Assembly: GCA_900548505.1 (NCBI GenBank)
Contig: URKI01000049.1
Coordinates: 1-16,744 of the forward strand
DNA length: 16,744 nt
Direction of reading: 5' to 3'
From: an uncultured Oscillibacter sp.
Lineage (GTDB): Bacteria > Bacillota > Clostridia > Oscillospirales > Oscillospiraceae
The notes beneath the pieces are model-generated. The model had not been told where the DNA came from. It saw only the letters and a list, made by a program, of their open reading frames with translations, and made no database searches. Shown in pieces: positions 7,502 through 14,460 of the stretch; position 1 is the stretch's first letter; each line of letters starts with the position of its first letter. The translations under genes were made by a program, and so were the position numbers.

Positions 7502-8317
7502 TTACGCCTCAGAGGGGCTGGGTACGATGAACAGGCCATCGTTGCCGCCCTCTTCCTCGGGGAACGCATTATACATGGTGAAGTTGTACAGCAGACGCTC
7601 GGCGCCGTAGACACCGTAGCCGTCCTGGTTGTGGTCGGTGGTGTCGTAGGGGTCCGCCACCAGCAGCACGTCGTCCTGGGTGGTCTCGGTGCCCATGGTA
7701 TCATAGCCCACGATCACCTGCCAGTGACCGCCCCAGTCGTTCCAGGCGATCAGAATGGGCTTGCCTTCCGCCAGCCAGCCCTGAATATCGTCCACCCAGA
7801 TACCGTCGGGGTAATCATAGGTGGTAATCATATCGAAACCGCCCACGCCGTTGAAAATGTCCATTTCCTGGTTCAAGGTGGTTCCGGGATAGCCCTCCAG
7901 CTCCGTGCCGTCCAGGCTGTGACGCAGAGCCGACAGGGACTCCTCGTTCCAGTCGCCCAGCTTGCCGTACCACTCCAGCACCATCAGGGCGGAGGTGACG
8001 CCGCAGGACCACTCACTGGTCTGCTGCTGGGTCTTGAAGTTGTGGAGCACCGTCAGGGTATCCGTGGATTCCATGTTGTAGACGTCGGGATGTGCAAAGT
8101 AGGGGGAGTTCTCATGGTCTCCCTGCCGCTCCACAGAGTCCGCGCCGTCTTCCGGGGACAGATCCACTGCGTAGGGGATTTTCATTTCATCACTGAAATT
8201 CTCAGCAGCTTTGGGTTCCTCGGCGTTGTCAGCCGGCGTGTCATTGGTGGCGCCGCAGCCGGTAAGCATTCCCAGCAGCATCGTGAGGGTCAGCGCCATG
8301 GTGACTGTTTTTTTCAT
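7502..8317 (-). CDS. Lipoprotein with papain/C39-like cysteine peptidase domain
   Basis: 271 residues. The start is the ATG at 8317, preceded by AAAGGAG; the frame extends 24 codons further without a better site. A signal peptide with lipobox L18-T-G-C21 predicts a lipid-anchored extracellular protein. After a polar linker (22-90) comes a C39_2-like domain: QQQ (97-99), then SEWSCGVTSALMVLEWYG with the nucleophile Cys105; GGHWQVIVGYD with His198; and VADPYD with Asp222. This Gln/Cys/His/Asp order is that of papain-like C39 peptidases. A DHNQDGYG segment (228-235) right after Asp222 resembles a calcium-binding loop. The substrate is unknown; candidates are surface proteins, peptides or cell-wall material. 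No secretion partners or peptide precursors flank it. It is monocistronic and shares a terminator with the importer. Confidence 0.8.
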   Translation of the reverse strand: MKKTVTMALTLTMLLGMLTGCGATNDTPADNAEEPKAAENFSDEMKIPYAVDLSPEDGADSVERQGDHENSPYFAHPDVYNMESTDTLTVLHNFKTQQQTSEWSCGVTSALMVLEWYGKLGDWNEESLSALRHSLDGTELEGYPGTTLNQEMDIFNGVGGFDMITTYDYPDGIWVDDIQGWLAEGKPILIAWNDWGGHWQVIVGYDTMGTETTQDDVLLVADPYDTTDHNQDGYGVYGAERLLYNFTMYNAFPEEEGGNDGLFIVPSPSEA

Positions 8318-8388
8318 TGTCGATCTCCTTTTCAGGGGTATGTCCCCTTGTCCGATTTCACACGGTTTTTTCCCGTGCGCTGAGTGCA

Positions 8389-8417
8389 ATTATACGGAAA
8401 TCCACCCCCCTGCGCAA
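8389..8417 (-). promoter_or_regulatory. Predicted promoter of the C39-like lipoprotein gene
   Basis: On the minus strand, TTGCGC (8417-8412) and a consensus TATAAT (8394-8389) are separated by 17 bases. The leader to the ATG at 8317 would be about 65 bases. Confidence 0.55.
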
Positions 8418-8544
8418 TGCATAGTTCTATAGAATTTCAGCCCCCCCAGCGAGCCTGAATTTTCCATTTTATCTAAAAATTTTTAATGAATTTTTATTCC
8501 GCTCTGGCCGTATGCGGCACGGGGAATTTTTTCTTTTCCCTGTT

Positions 8545-8592
8545 TCTCTTGTTCTTGTGGTCCAATAGGTGTACACTATCAATATCTTGTGG
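8545..8592 (+). promoter_or_regulatory. Tandem NrdR-box-like sites upstream of nrdG
   Basis: Two sites resemble the 16-bp NrdR box (consensus about ACACWATATNTWGTGT, from memory): 8545-8560 (TCTCTTGTTCTTGTGG, ~10/16) and 8577-8592 (TATCAATATCTTGTGG, ~12/16). Both share the right half CTTGTGG, and their starts are exactly 32 bp apart, matching the roughly three-helical-turn spacing of paired NrdR boxes. NrdR is the ATP-cone zinc-finger repressor of ribonucleotide reductase genes. A possible nrdG promoter lies in the same stretch (TTGTTC 8549-8554 and TACACT 8572-8577, 17-base spacer, or TGGTCCAAT at 8558-8566). The AT-rich 8420-8540 holds nothing else I could identify. Confidence 0.6.
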
Positions 8593-8609
8593 ATTTTGGA
8601 GGAACTCCT

Positions 8610-9305
8610 ATGGAATTTTCCGGACTGCAGAAGCTGGCGATGGTTGATTACCCCGGCAAGCTGGCAGCCACCGTGTTTACCGGCGGGTGCAACCTGCGCT
8701 GCCCTTTCTGTCACAACGCCGTATTGGTGTTGCATCCTGACCAGGCCGAGCATCTGAGCGAGGCCGACATACTGGACTTTCTCTCCCGCCGCCGGGGTCT
8801 TTTGGACGGCGTGGTGCTCTCCGGCGGGGAACCCCTGCTCCACGACGGCGCGACAGATTTTCTGTGTCAGGTGCGGGATCTGGGCTTTGCCGTGAAGCTG
8901 GACACCAACGGCTGCTTTCCTGATCGGCTGGAGGCGCTGCTCCGGGACGGTCTTTTGGACTACGTGGCCATGGACATCAAAAACAGCCCCGAGAAGTACC
9001 CGCAGACCGTGGGCGTTCCCAACTTTGACCTCTCCCCTGTTCAAAAGAGCATCACCCTTTTGCGCGATGCCGGGGTGGAATACGAGTTCCGCACCACGGT
9101 GGTGCGCCAGCTCCACACTGCCCACGACATCCTTGCCATCGGCCGCTGGCTTGAAGGTGCGCCCCGCTATTACCTGCAAAATTTCGTGGACTCCGGCTCT
9201 CTCATCGCCCAGGGCTTTACAGGTTTCACCGCAGAAGAGCTGCACGGCTTCCAGGCTCTGGCCCAGCCGTTTTTCGGGGAGGTCCGCCTGCGGGGCGTGG
9301 AGTGA
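8610..9305 (+). CDS. nrdG: Anaerobic ribonucleotide reductase activating enzyme (radical SAM)
   Basis: 231 residues. The start is the ATG at 8610, seven bases after GGAGG. The radical-SAM cluster motif C27-x3-C31-x2-C34 (CNLRCPFC) binds a [4Fe-4S] cluster; SGGEPLL (71-77) is the SAM-contacting GGE region, and LDTNG (98-101 onward) is a typical later strand. The enzyme cleaves S-adenosylmethionine to abstract hydrogen from the C-terminal glycine of NrdD, creating its glycyl radical. The N-terminal pattern LQKLAMVDYPGK is typical of the NrdG subtype in clostridia, archaea and Thermotoga, not the enterobacterial one. It is followed after 194 bases by nrdD, its substrate. A weak stem (9292-9296 with 9306-9310) followed by six T could be a partial terminator. 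Paired NrdR-like sites lie upstream. Confidence 0.95.
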   Translation: MEFSGLQKLAMVDYPGKLAATVFTGGCNLRCPFCHNAVLVLHPDQAEHLSEADILDFLSRRRGLLDGVVLSGGEPLLHDGATDFLCQVRDLGFAVKLDTNGCFPDRLEALLRDGLLDYVAMDIKNSPEKYPQTVGVPNFDLSPVQKSITLLRDAGVEYEFRTTVVRQLHTAHDILAIGRWLEGAPRYYLQNFVDSGSLIAQGFTGFTAEELHGFQALAQPFFGEVRLRGVE

Positions 9306-9341
9306 GCCCTCTTTTTTGTACTGGCAAAACGCCGAAAATAA

Positions 9342-9389
9342 ACACTATATATGGTAGGCAAATCTAATTGACTTCCATAGGTCTTGTGG
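9342..9389 (+). promoter_or_regulatory. Tandem NrdR boxes upstream of nrdD
   Basis: Site 1 at 9342-9357 (ACACTATATATGGTAG) agrees with the NrdR consensus at about 13 of 16 positions. Site 2 at 9374-9389 (TCCATAGGTCTTGTGG) is weaker (~10/16) but has the same CTTGTGG half as the nrdG sites. The starts are 32 bp apart, as at nrdG. Site 2 exactly fills the 16-base spacer between the nrdD -35 and -10 elements, so a bound NrdR would block RNA polymerase. The consensus used is from memory, and nrdR itself is not in the window. Confidence 0.68.
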
Positions 9390-9395
9390 TACAAT
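9368..9395 (+). promoter_or_regulatory. Predicted nrdD promoter
   Basis: TTGACT (9368-9373) and TACAAT (9390-9395) have a 16-base spacer and a TGG extended -10 motif. Transcription near 9402 gives a leader of about 100 bases containing a GC hairpin (GGGCGG 9412-9417 with CCGCCC 9428-9433) without a T run. The ribosome binding site of nrdD is weak (GAAAGCGGG). Confidence 0.72.
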
Positions 9396-9499
9396 AAAAT
9401 TCGGAACCTTTGGGCGGTGCCATGTGCCCGCCCTATTGTATGCGCTGATATTTATACGAAACCTACACCATTTATATTTTATAGAAAGCGGGTCGAGCC

Positions 9500-11887
9500 A
9501 TGTATCAAGTTGTCAAACGGGATGGAAAGGTCACAGATTTCAATTTGTCCAAAATCAGCACCGCCATTACCAAGGCCTTTGAGGCCACAAAAAAAGCCTA
9601 TAATCAGGACATCATCGACCTGCTGGCCCTGAAAGTCACCGCAGACTATCAGGACAAGATCCACGACGGACTGATCTCCGTGGAGGATATCCAGGACAGC
9701 GTGGAGAACATTCTCTCCAAGGCCGGCTACGCGGACGTGGCCAAGGCCTACATCCTCTACCGCAAGCAGCGGGAGAAGGTGCGCAACCTCAAATCCACCG
9801 TGCTGGACTACAAGGACCTGGTGGACAACTACCTGCAGATCAGCGACTGGCGGGTGAAGGAGAACTCCACCGTCACCTACTCTGTAGGCGGACTGATCCT
9901 GTCCAACTCCGGCGCCATCACCGCCAACTACTGGCTCAGCGAGATCTATGACGAGGAGATCGCCAAGGCCCACAAGGACGGTGACCTGCACCTGCACGAC
10001 CTCTCCATGCTCACCGGCTACTGTGCCGGCTGGAGCCTCAAGCAGCTGATCCAGCAGGGTCTTGGCATTCCCGGCAAGATCAACTCCACCCCCGCAAGCC
10101 ACCTTTCCACCCTGTGCAACCAGATGGTGAACTTCCTGGGCATCATGCAGAACGAGTGGGCCGGCGCCCAGGCGTTCTCCTCCTTTGATACCTACCTTGC
10201 CCCCTTCGTCAAGGTGGACAACCTGACCCAAAAGGAGGTCAAGCAGTGCATCCAGTCCTTCGTCTTCGGCGTGAACACCCCCTCCCGCTGGGGCACCCAG
10301 GCGCCGTTTTCCAACATCACCCTGGACTGGACGGTGCCCAAAGATCTGGAAAACCTGCCCGCCATCGTGGGCGGCAAAGAGCAGGACTTCACCTACGGGG
10401 ACTGCAAGAAGGAAATGGACATGGTGAACAAGGCGTTCATCGAGATCATGACCGAGGGCGACGCCAACGGCCGGGGCTTCCAGTACCCCATCCCCACCTA
10501 CTCCATCACCAAGGACTTTGACTGGTCCGACACGGAGAACAACCGTCTGCTCTTCGAGATGACCGCCAAGTACGGTACCCCCTACTTCTCCAACTACATC
10601 AACTCCGATATGGAGCCCTCCGACGTGCGCTCCATGTGCTGCCGTCTGCGGCTGGACCTCAGAGAGCTGCGGAAAAAGTCCGGCGGCTTCTTCGGCTCCG
10701 GCGAGTCCACCGGCTCCGTGGGCGTGGTCACCATCAACCTACCCCGGATTGCTTACCTTTCCAAGACGCCGGAGGAGTTCTATCAGCGGCTGGACAAGAT
10801 CATGGACATCGCCGCCCGCTCTTTGAAGATCAAGCGTACGGTCATTACCCGGCTCATGGACGCCGGCCTCTACCCCTACACCAAGTACTATCTGGGCACC
10901 TTTGAAAACCACTTCTCCACCATCGGCCTCATTGGCATGAACGAGGTGGGCCTCAACGCCCGGTGGCTGCGCAAGGACCTGACCCATCCCGAGACCCAGG
11001 CCTTTGCCAAGGACGTGCTCAACCACATGCGCGAGCGTCTGAGTGATTATCAGGAGCAGTACGGCGACCTCTACAACCTGGAGGCCACCCCCGCCGAGTC
11101 CACCACCTACCGCCTGGCCAAGCACGACGTGGAGAAGTACCCGGACATCATCACCGCCGCCAAGAACCCCGGCGACACCCCCTACTACACCAACTCCTCC
11201 CACCTGCCCGTGGGCTACACCGCCGACATCTTCGACGCCCTGGCCATCCAGGACGAGCTGCAGACCCTCTACACCTCCGGCACCGTGTTCCACGCCTTCC
11301 TGGGCGAGAAGCTGCCGGACTGGAAAGCCGCCGCCGATCTGGTGCGCAAGATCGCCGAGAACTTCAAGCTGCCCTACTACACCATGTCCCCCACCTACTC
11401 CATCTGCCAGGAGCACGGCTATCTCTCCGGCGAACACACCGTCTGCCCCAAGTGCGGCAAGCCTTGCGAGGTGTGGAGCCGCATCACCGGCTACTACCGC
11501 CCCGTCCAGAACTGGAACGACGGCAAGGTCCAGGAGTTCAAGGACCGCCGGGAGTACGACGTGGAAAACTCCCGTCTGGAGGGTCGCCGCCTGTGCGACC
11601 GGGAGGACACCGCCGCCGATCCCGGCACGGCCTCCGCATCCGCCGCGCCGGGCAGCGCCGACGGGCTCTACCTTTTCACCACCAAGACCTGCCCCAACTG
11701 CAAGATCGCCAAAAATGAGCTGGACAAGGCCGGTCTTTCCTATGAGGTGTGTGACGTCAGCGAGCACATGGATCTGGTGAGCCAGTACGGCATCCAGCAG
11801 GCCCCCACTCTCATCGTCCGCCACGGCGACCAGGTGGAAAAGTTGGTCAACGCCTCCGTTATCAAAAAATACGCCGCCACCCGGTAA
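9500..11887 (+). CDS. nrdD: Anaerobic (class III) ribonucleoside-triphosphate reductase with fused C-terminal glutaredoxin domain
   Basis: 795 residues. It converts NTPs to dNTPs by glycyl-radical chemistry without oxygen. Domains: ATP-cone for allosteric control (about 1-95); ten-stranded catalytic barrel with Cys175 (TGYC) and thiyl-type Cys380/381 (SMCCRL); zinc site C636, C649, C652, C656; glycyl-radical loop SRITGYYRP with Gly664. A disordered, Ala/Pro/Asp-rich linker (about 690-721) then leads to a complete thioredoxin-fold glutaredoxin/NrdH-like domain (722-795) with redox motif C731-P-N-C734 and cis-proline P769 (QQAPT). Standard NrdD ends soon after the glycyl loop, so this is a natural fusion. 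GSGEST (399-404) occupies the place where formate-using enzymes carry an Asn, as I recall, which fits a redoxin-dependent subtype (NrdD2). The activase NrdG lies upstream and thioredoxin reductase downstream. Confidence 0.96.
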   Translation: MYQVVKRDGKVTDFNLSKISTAITKAFEATKKAYNQDIIDLLALKVTADYQDKIHDGLISVEDIQDSVENILSKAGYADVAKAYILYRKQREKVRNLKSTVLDYKDLVDNYLQISDWRVKENSTVTYSVGGLILSNSGAITANYWLSEIYDEEIAKAHKDGDLHLHDLSMLTGYCAGWSLKQLIQQGLGIPGKINSTPASHLSTLCNQMVNFLGIMQNEWAGAQAFSSFDTYLAPFVKVDNLTQKEVKQCIQSFVFGVNTPSRWGTQAPFSNITLDWTVPKDLENLPAIVGGKEQDFTYGDCKKEMDMVNKAFIEIMTEGDANGRGFQYPIPTYSITKDFDWSDTENNRLLFEMTAKYGTPYFSNYINSDMEPSDVRSMCCRLRLDLRELRKKSGGFFGSGESTGSVGVVTINLPRIAYLSKTPEEFYQRLDKIMDIAARSLKIKRTVITRLMDAGLYPYTKYYLGTFENHFSTIGLIGMNEVGLNARWLRKDLTHPETQAFAKDVLNHMRERLSDYQEQYGDLYNLEATPAESTTYRLAKHDVEKYPDIITAAKNPGDTPYYTNSSHLPVGYTADIFDALAIQDELQTLYTSGTVFHAFLGEKLPDWKAAADLVRKIAENFKLPYYTMSPTYSICQEHGYLSGEHTVCPKCGKPCEVWSRITGYYRPVQNWNDGKVQEFKDRREYDVENSRLEGRRLCDREDTAADPGTASASAAPGSADGLYLFTTKTCPNCKIAKNELDKAGLSYEVCDVSEHMDLVSQYGIQQAPTLIVRHGDQVEKLVNASVIKKYAATR

Positions 11888-11894
11888 ACGGCAA

Positions 11895-11925
11895 AAAAAC
11901 AGGAGGGCCCGTCCCTCCTGTTTTT
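11895..11925 (+). terminator. Intrinsic terminator after nrdD
   Basis: The stem CAGGAGGG (11900-11907) with CCCTCCTG (11913-11920) has a 5-base loop, is extended by A5/T5 flanks, and ends in TTTTT (11921-11925). Only 23 bases separate it from trxB and no promoter is visible in between, so trxB probably depends on read-through. Confidence 0.88.
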
Positions 11926-11948
11926 CTTCCCGGGCGAAAGGAGCCAGT

Positions 11949-12860
11949 ATGCGAGAGTTTTTTGACATCATCATCGTAGGCGGCGGTCCCGCCGGACTCA
12001 CCGCCGCCGTCTATGCCCGCCGGGCAGGCAAGTCCGTGCTGGTGCTGGAAAAGGAGGGCTTCGGCGGACAGATCGCCTCCGCCCCCAAGGTGGAGAACTT
12101 CCCCGGCTTTGCCGCCATCTCCGGGGCGGAGCTGGCCGACCGCCTCTTCTCCCAGGCAGAGGCACTGGGCGCCCGGCTGGAGCTGGAAGAGGTGACAGAG
12201 ATCACCGGCGGCGCCGTCAAGACCGTCACCACCGACTACGGCGCCTATGACTGCACCGCCCTCATCCTGGCTACCGGCATGCGCCACCGCACCCTGGGCC
12301 TTGCGGGCGAGGATACCCTCTCCGGCATCTCCTACTGCGCCGTTTGCGACGGGGCCTTCCACGCCGGAAAGGACGTGGCCGTGTGCGGCGGCGGCAGCAC
12401 CGCTTTGCAGGACGCCCTGTTCCTCTCCGAAGTGTGCCGCCATGTGACCGTCATCCACCGGCGCGCCGCATTCCGGGGCGACCCCATCTTAGTGGATGCC
12501 CTCCGCAAGCGGGAAAACGTGTCCTTTGCCCTGGAGGCCGAGGTCGTGGCCCTCACGGGCCGGGACGGCGCTCTGGAAGCACTGACCATGCGCCATCTGG
12601 ACGGCCGGCTGGAGACGCTGACCGTCAGCGGCCTTTTTGAAGCCGTGGGGCAGATGCCCCAGGAGGGTCTCAGCCGCCAGCTGGGCCTTACGGACCAGGG
12701 CGGCTTCCTGCGCGCAGGCGAGGACTGCCGCACCGCTGCGAACGGTGTTTTCGCAGCCGGAGACTGCCGGGCCAAGTCCGTGCGCCAGCTGACCACCGCC
12801 TGTGCCGACGGTGCCGTGGCCGCTCTGGCGGCCTGTGATTGGTGCGCCCATATGTCATAA
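11949..12860 (+). CDS. trxB: Thioredoxin reductase (FAD/NADPH)
   Basis: 303 residues, the usual low-molecular-weight TrxB length. The FAD-binding GGGPAG (11-16) lies near the N-terminus. The redox-active disulfide motif is C130-A-V-C133-D (CATCD in most relatives). The NADPH domain has CGGGSTALQDA (146-156) and HRRAAFR (170-176), whose arginines select the 2'-phosphate of NADPH. The second FAD motif is GVFAAGDC (266-273). It transfers electrons from NADPH to thioredoxin-like proteins in the cytoplasm. AAAGGAG precedes the ATG. It lies 61 bases after nrdD with only a terminator between, and no free thioredoxin gene is present in the window. The likely partner is therefore the glutaredoxin domain fused to NrdD, although other cellular thioredoxins are also possible. 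Confidence 0.93.
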   Translation: MREFFDIIIVGGGPAGLTAAVYARRAGKSVLVLEKEGFGGQIASAPKVENFPGFAAISGAELADRLFSQAEALGARLELEEVTEITGGAVKTVTTDYGAYDCTALILATGMRHRTLGLAGEDTLSGISYCAVCDGAFHAGKDVAVCGGGSTALQDALFLSEVCRHVTVIHRRAAFRGDPILVDALRKRENVSFALEAEVVALTGRDGALEALTMRHLDGRLETLTVSGLFEAVGQMPQEGLSRQLGLTDQGGFLRAGEDCRTAANGVFAAGDCRAKSVRQLTTACADGAVAALAACDWCAHMS

Positions 12861-12863
12861 TGA

Positions 12864-12906
12864 AGCACCGCCGCAAAGCGTAACTTTGCGGCGGTGCTCT
12901 CTTTTT
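12864..12906 (+). terminator. Strong intrinsic terminator after trxB
   Basis: A perfect 15-bp stem, AGCACCGCCGCAAAG (12864-12878) with its complement (12884-12898), has a 5-base loop and is followed by CTCTTTTT. It ends four bases before the convergent kinase gene. The minus-strand side has no good T run. Confidence 0.92.
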
Positions 12907-12909
12907 CCT

Positions 12910-13422
12910 TTAAAGATGGATATCCAGGGTCCGCAGCAGGCTCAGTACCTGCCGGGCCGTCTCCTCCGCCCCCTCCAGGCTGACGGCGATCACGTCGGCA
13001 TACTGGGCATACAGGGGCTGGCGCTCCTCATAGATCTGCCGCAGCGTCATGCCCGCCGGCGCGGCGATGCCCCGGTCCGTCAGGTCTTCGGGCATTCGGT
13101 CGTCGATCTGGCTCAGAGGCGTCTCCAGCCAGACGGCTACGCCGTTTTGCCGCAGATGCTCCATGGCCGCAGGATACAGCACCATGCTGCCGCCGGTGGC
13201 CACCACCGTGTCCTCCCGGTCCAGCGACGTGCCCACCGCTTCCTCCAGCGCATAAAATGCCTCCAGCCCGTCCTGACGCAAAATCTCAGGCAGTGTTTTG
13301 CCTGCCCGCTCCACGATCAGGTCGTCCAGGTCCACGAACCCATAGCCAAGCCGCGCTGCCAGCGCCCGGCCCACCACACTCTTGCCCGTGCCGGGCATGC
13401 CGATCAGTACGATGTTTTTCAT
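12910..13422 (-). CDS. aroK: AroK-family shikimate kinase-like P-loop kinase, substrate site altered
   Basis: 170 residues, normal for shikimate kinase. The ATP site is intact: Walker A GMPGTGKS (8-15), D31-L-D33 for magnesium, lid arginine R117 (DRGI) and R134 (ERQPLY). The shikimate-binding side deviates. The conserved Arg of the G-E-x-x-F-R motif is a Tyr (EAFYALE, Tyr57), and the GGG motif that holds the shikimate carboxylate reads GGS (77-79). Shikimate kinase phosphorylates shikimate at O3 in aromatic amino acid synthesis; the altered pocket leaves open another small hydroxylated substrate. No other aro gene is nearby. The gene is monocistronic with its own promoter, and the ribosome binding site (GGAATGAG) is weak. 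Confidence 0.82.
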   Translation of the reverse strand: MKNIVLIGMPGTGKSVVGRALAARLGYGFVDLDDLIVERAGKTLPEILRQDGLEAFYALEEAVGTSLDREDTVVATGGSMVLYPAAMEHLRQNGVAVWLETPLSQIDDRMPEDLTDRGIAAPAGMTLRQIYEERQPLYAQYADVIAVSLEGAEETARQVLSLLRTLDIHL

Positions 13423-13524
13423 TGTCTCATTCCAATCTGTTTTCCTTATTCATCCGGCGGCGGCAGGCAGCCATGTTCCCGCCTGTGCCCCAAGAATAAC
13501 CGCCTCCGGCTCCGTTGATTCTCT

Positions 13525-13552
13525 ATTATACCGATTCGCGGACAAATGTCCA
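13525..13552 (-). promoter_or_regulatory. Predicted promoter of the AroK-like gene
   Basis: On the minus strand, TGGACA (13552-13547) and a consensus TATAAT (13530-13525) have a 16-base spacer. The leader to the ATG at 13422 would be about 95 bases, and no known regulatory RNA was recognised in it. Confidence 0.65.
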
Positions 13553-13646
13553 CCGTGAAATTACACGAAATTTTTGGGTGCCCGCCTTTTGGCTACTCTA
13601 CGAGGATGTTTTGCCCGCGGAGGGCGCAAACTGTCAAATTTGCCAA

Positions 13647-13675
13647 TTGCGGGCTCCTTTCAAATTCGATACAAT
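13647..13675 (+). promoter_or_regulatory. Predicted promoter of the gntR-pur operon
   Basis: TTGCGG (13647-13652) and TACAAT (13670-13675) are separated by 17 bases. Transcription would begin near 13682. A GCAAA/TTTGC inverted repeat (13626-13643) lies just upstream of the -35. Confidence 0.6.
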
Positions 13676-13688
13676 AGGTACGACCTTT

Positions 13689-13703
13689 AATGGTAATACC
13701 ATT
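13689..13703. promoter_or_regulatory. Candidate operator: 15-bp perfect palindrome upstream of gntR
   Basis: AATGGTAATACCATT is a perfect odd-length palindrome centred on 13696. It lies a few bases after the predicted start site and 17 bases before the gntR ATG. Its GGTAATACC core resembles the GT...AC half-site pattern of HutC-type GntR operators. Autoregulation by the adjacent GntR protein is the natural inference. Confidence 0.65.
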
Positions 13704-13720
13704 TTTCAGAGGTGAAGCCC

Positions 13721-14446
13721 ATGAGTACCCATCCCTCCCAGTCCAAGTCCATCCGCGCCCAGCTGCTGCGGGACATGAAAAGCGGCGAGTACGCCGACTG
13801 CGAGCGTCTGCCCCGGGAAAGCGTCCTGGCAGAGAAGCTGGGCATCAGCCGTACACAGCTGCGGGACATCCTGGCCTCTTTGGAGCGAGAGGGGTTCATC
13901 ACCCGCCGCCACGGTGTGGGCACCATCATCAACCGCCACGTGCTCAACGCCCAGACCCGCATGGACATCGAGGTGGAGTTCCTGGATATGATCCGCCAAA
14001 GCGGGTTCCAGCCTGCCGTAGCCTATGTCCACGTCAGCGATGACACCGCCGACGAGGCCGTCTCCCGCCAGCTGCAGATCCCCCAGGGCACGCCGGTGAT
14101 CCGGGTGGCCCGGCTGTGCACTGCCGACGGCCGCCCCGCCATCTACTGCGAGGACGTGGTGGAAAAATCCCTGGCCAAGGGCTCTTACACCATCAAGGAT
14201 CTCAAGCTGCCCATCTTCCACTTCCTCCAGCAGTTCTGCGGCATCTATCCCTACATGGATCTGACGGACCTCAAGCCCATCGTGGCGGACGAGGCCCTGT
14301 CGGAGATCTTCCAGATCCAGCCGGGCACGCCGCTTCTGCAGATGGACGAGGTGGATTTTGACATTGACGGAAAGCCGGTCTTCTGCTCCCGCGAATACTT
14401 TGCCGACGGCTTTTTCCGCCACACCGTCATGCGCAAAAAGCTGTAA
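13721..14446 (+). CDS. GntR-family transcriptional regulator, HutC subfamily (UTRA effector domain)
   Basis: 241 residues. The start is the ATG at 13721, six bases after AGAGGTG; an in-frame GTG at 13712 overlaps that site and is rejected. The N-terminal winged helix-turn-helix spans about 8-73, with the GntR pattern RLPRESVLAEKLGISRTQLRD (29-49) and EGFITRRHGVGTII (57-70). Residues about 85-240 form the UTRA ligand-binding domain of HutC-type members (PQGTPVIRVARL and QPGTPLLQMDEVDF are the typical strand pairs). Such proteins are usually repressors released by a small metabolite. It is the first gene of the transcript, 14 bases ahead of purE, so it likely regulates this pur operon and itself through the palindrome at 13689-13703. 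The effector is unknown. Confidence 0.92.
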   Translation: MSTHPSQSKSIRAQLLRDMKSGEYADCERLPRESVLAEKLGISRTQLRDILASLEREGFITRRHGVGTIINRHVLNAQTRMDIEVEFLDMIRQSGFQPAVAYVHVSDDTADEAVSRQLQIPQGTPVIRVARLCTADGRPAIYCEDVVEKSLAKGSYTIKDLKLPIFHFLQQFCGIYPYMDLTDLKPIVADEALSEIFQIQPGTPLLQMDEVDFDIDGKPVFCSREYFADGFFRHTVMRKKL

Positions 14447-14460
14447 AGGGAGGATCACAC

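Noticed and set aside
8593..8612. Alternative nrdG start seven codons upstream at 8589
   Set aside because: That ATG overlaps the NrdR-like site and lacks a ribosome binding site, whereas the ATG at 8610 has GGAGG at ideal distance.
10739..12001. 420-residue minus-strand frame
   Set aside because: It is antisense to nrdD and the trxB start, has no recognisable motif and crosses the nrdD terminator.
13423..13720. Possible guanine riboswitch or PurR box ahead of the purine operon
   Set aside because: No purine-aptamer core or PurBox-like sequence was found on reading this stretch; only promoters and the palindrome stand out.
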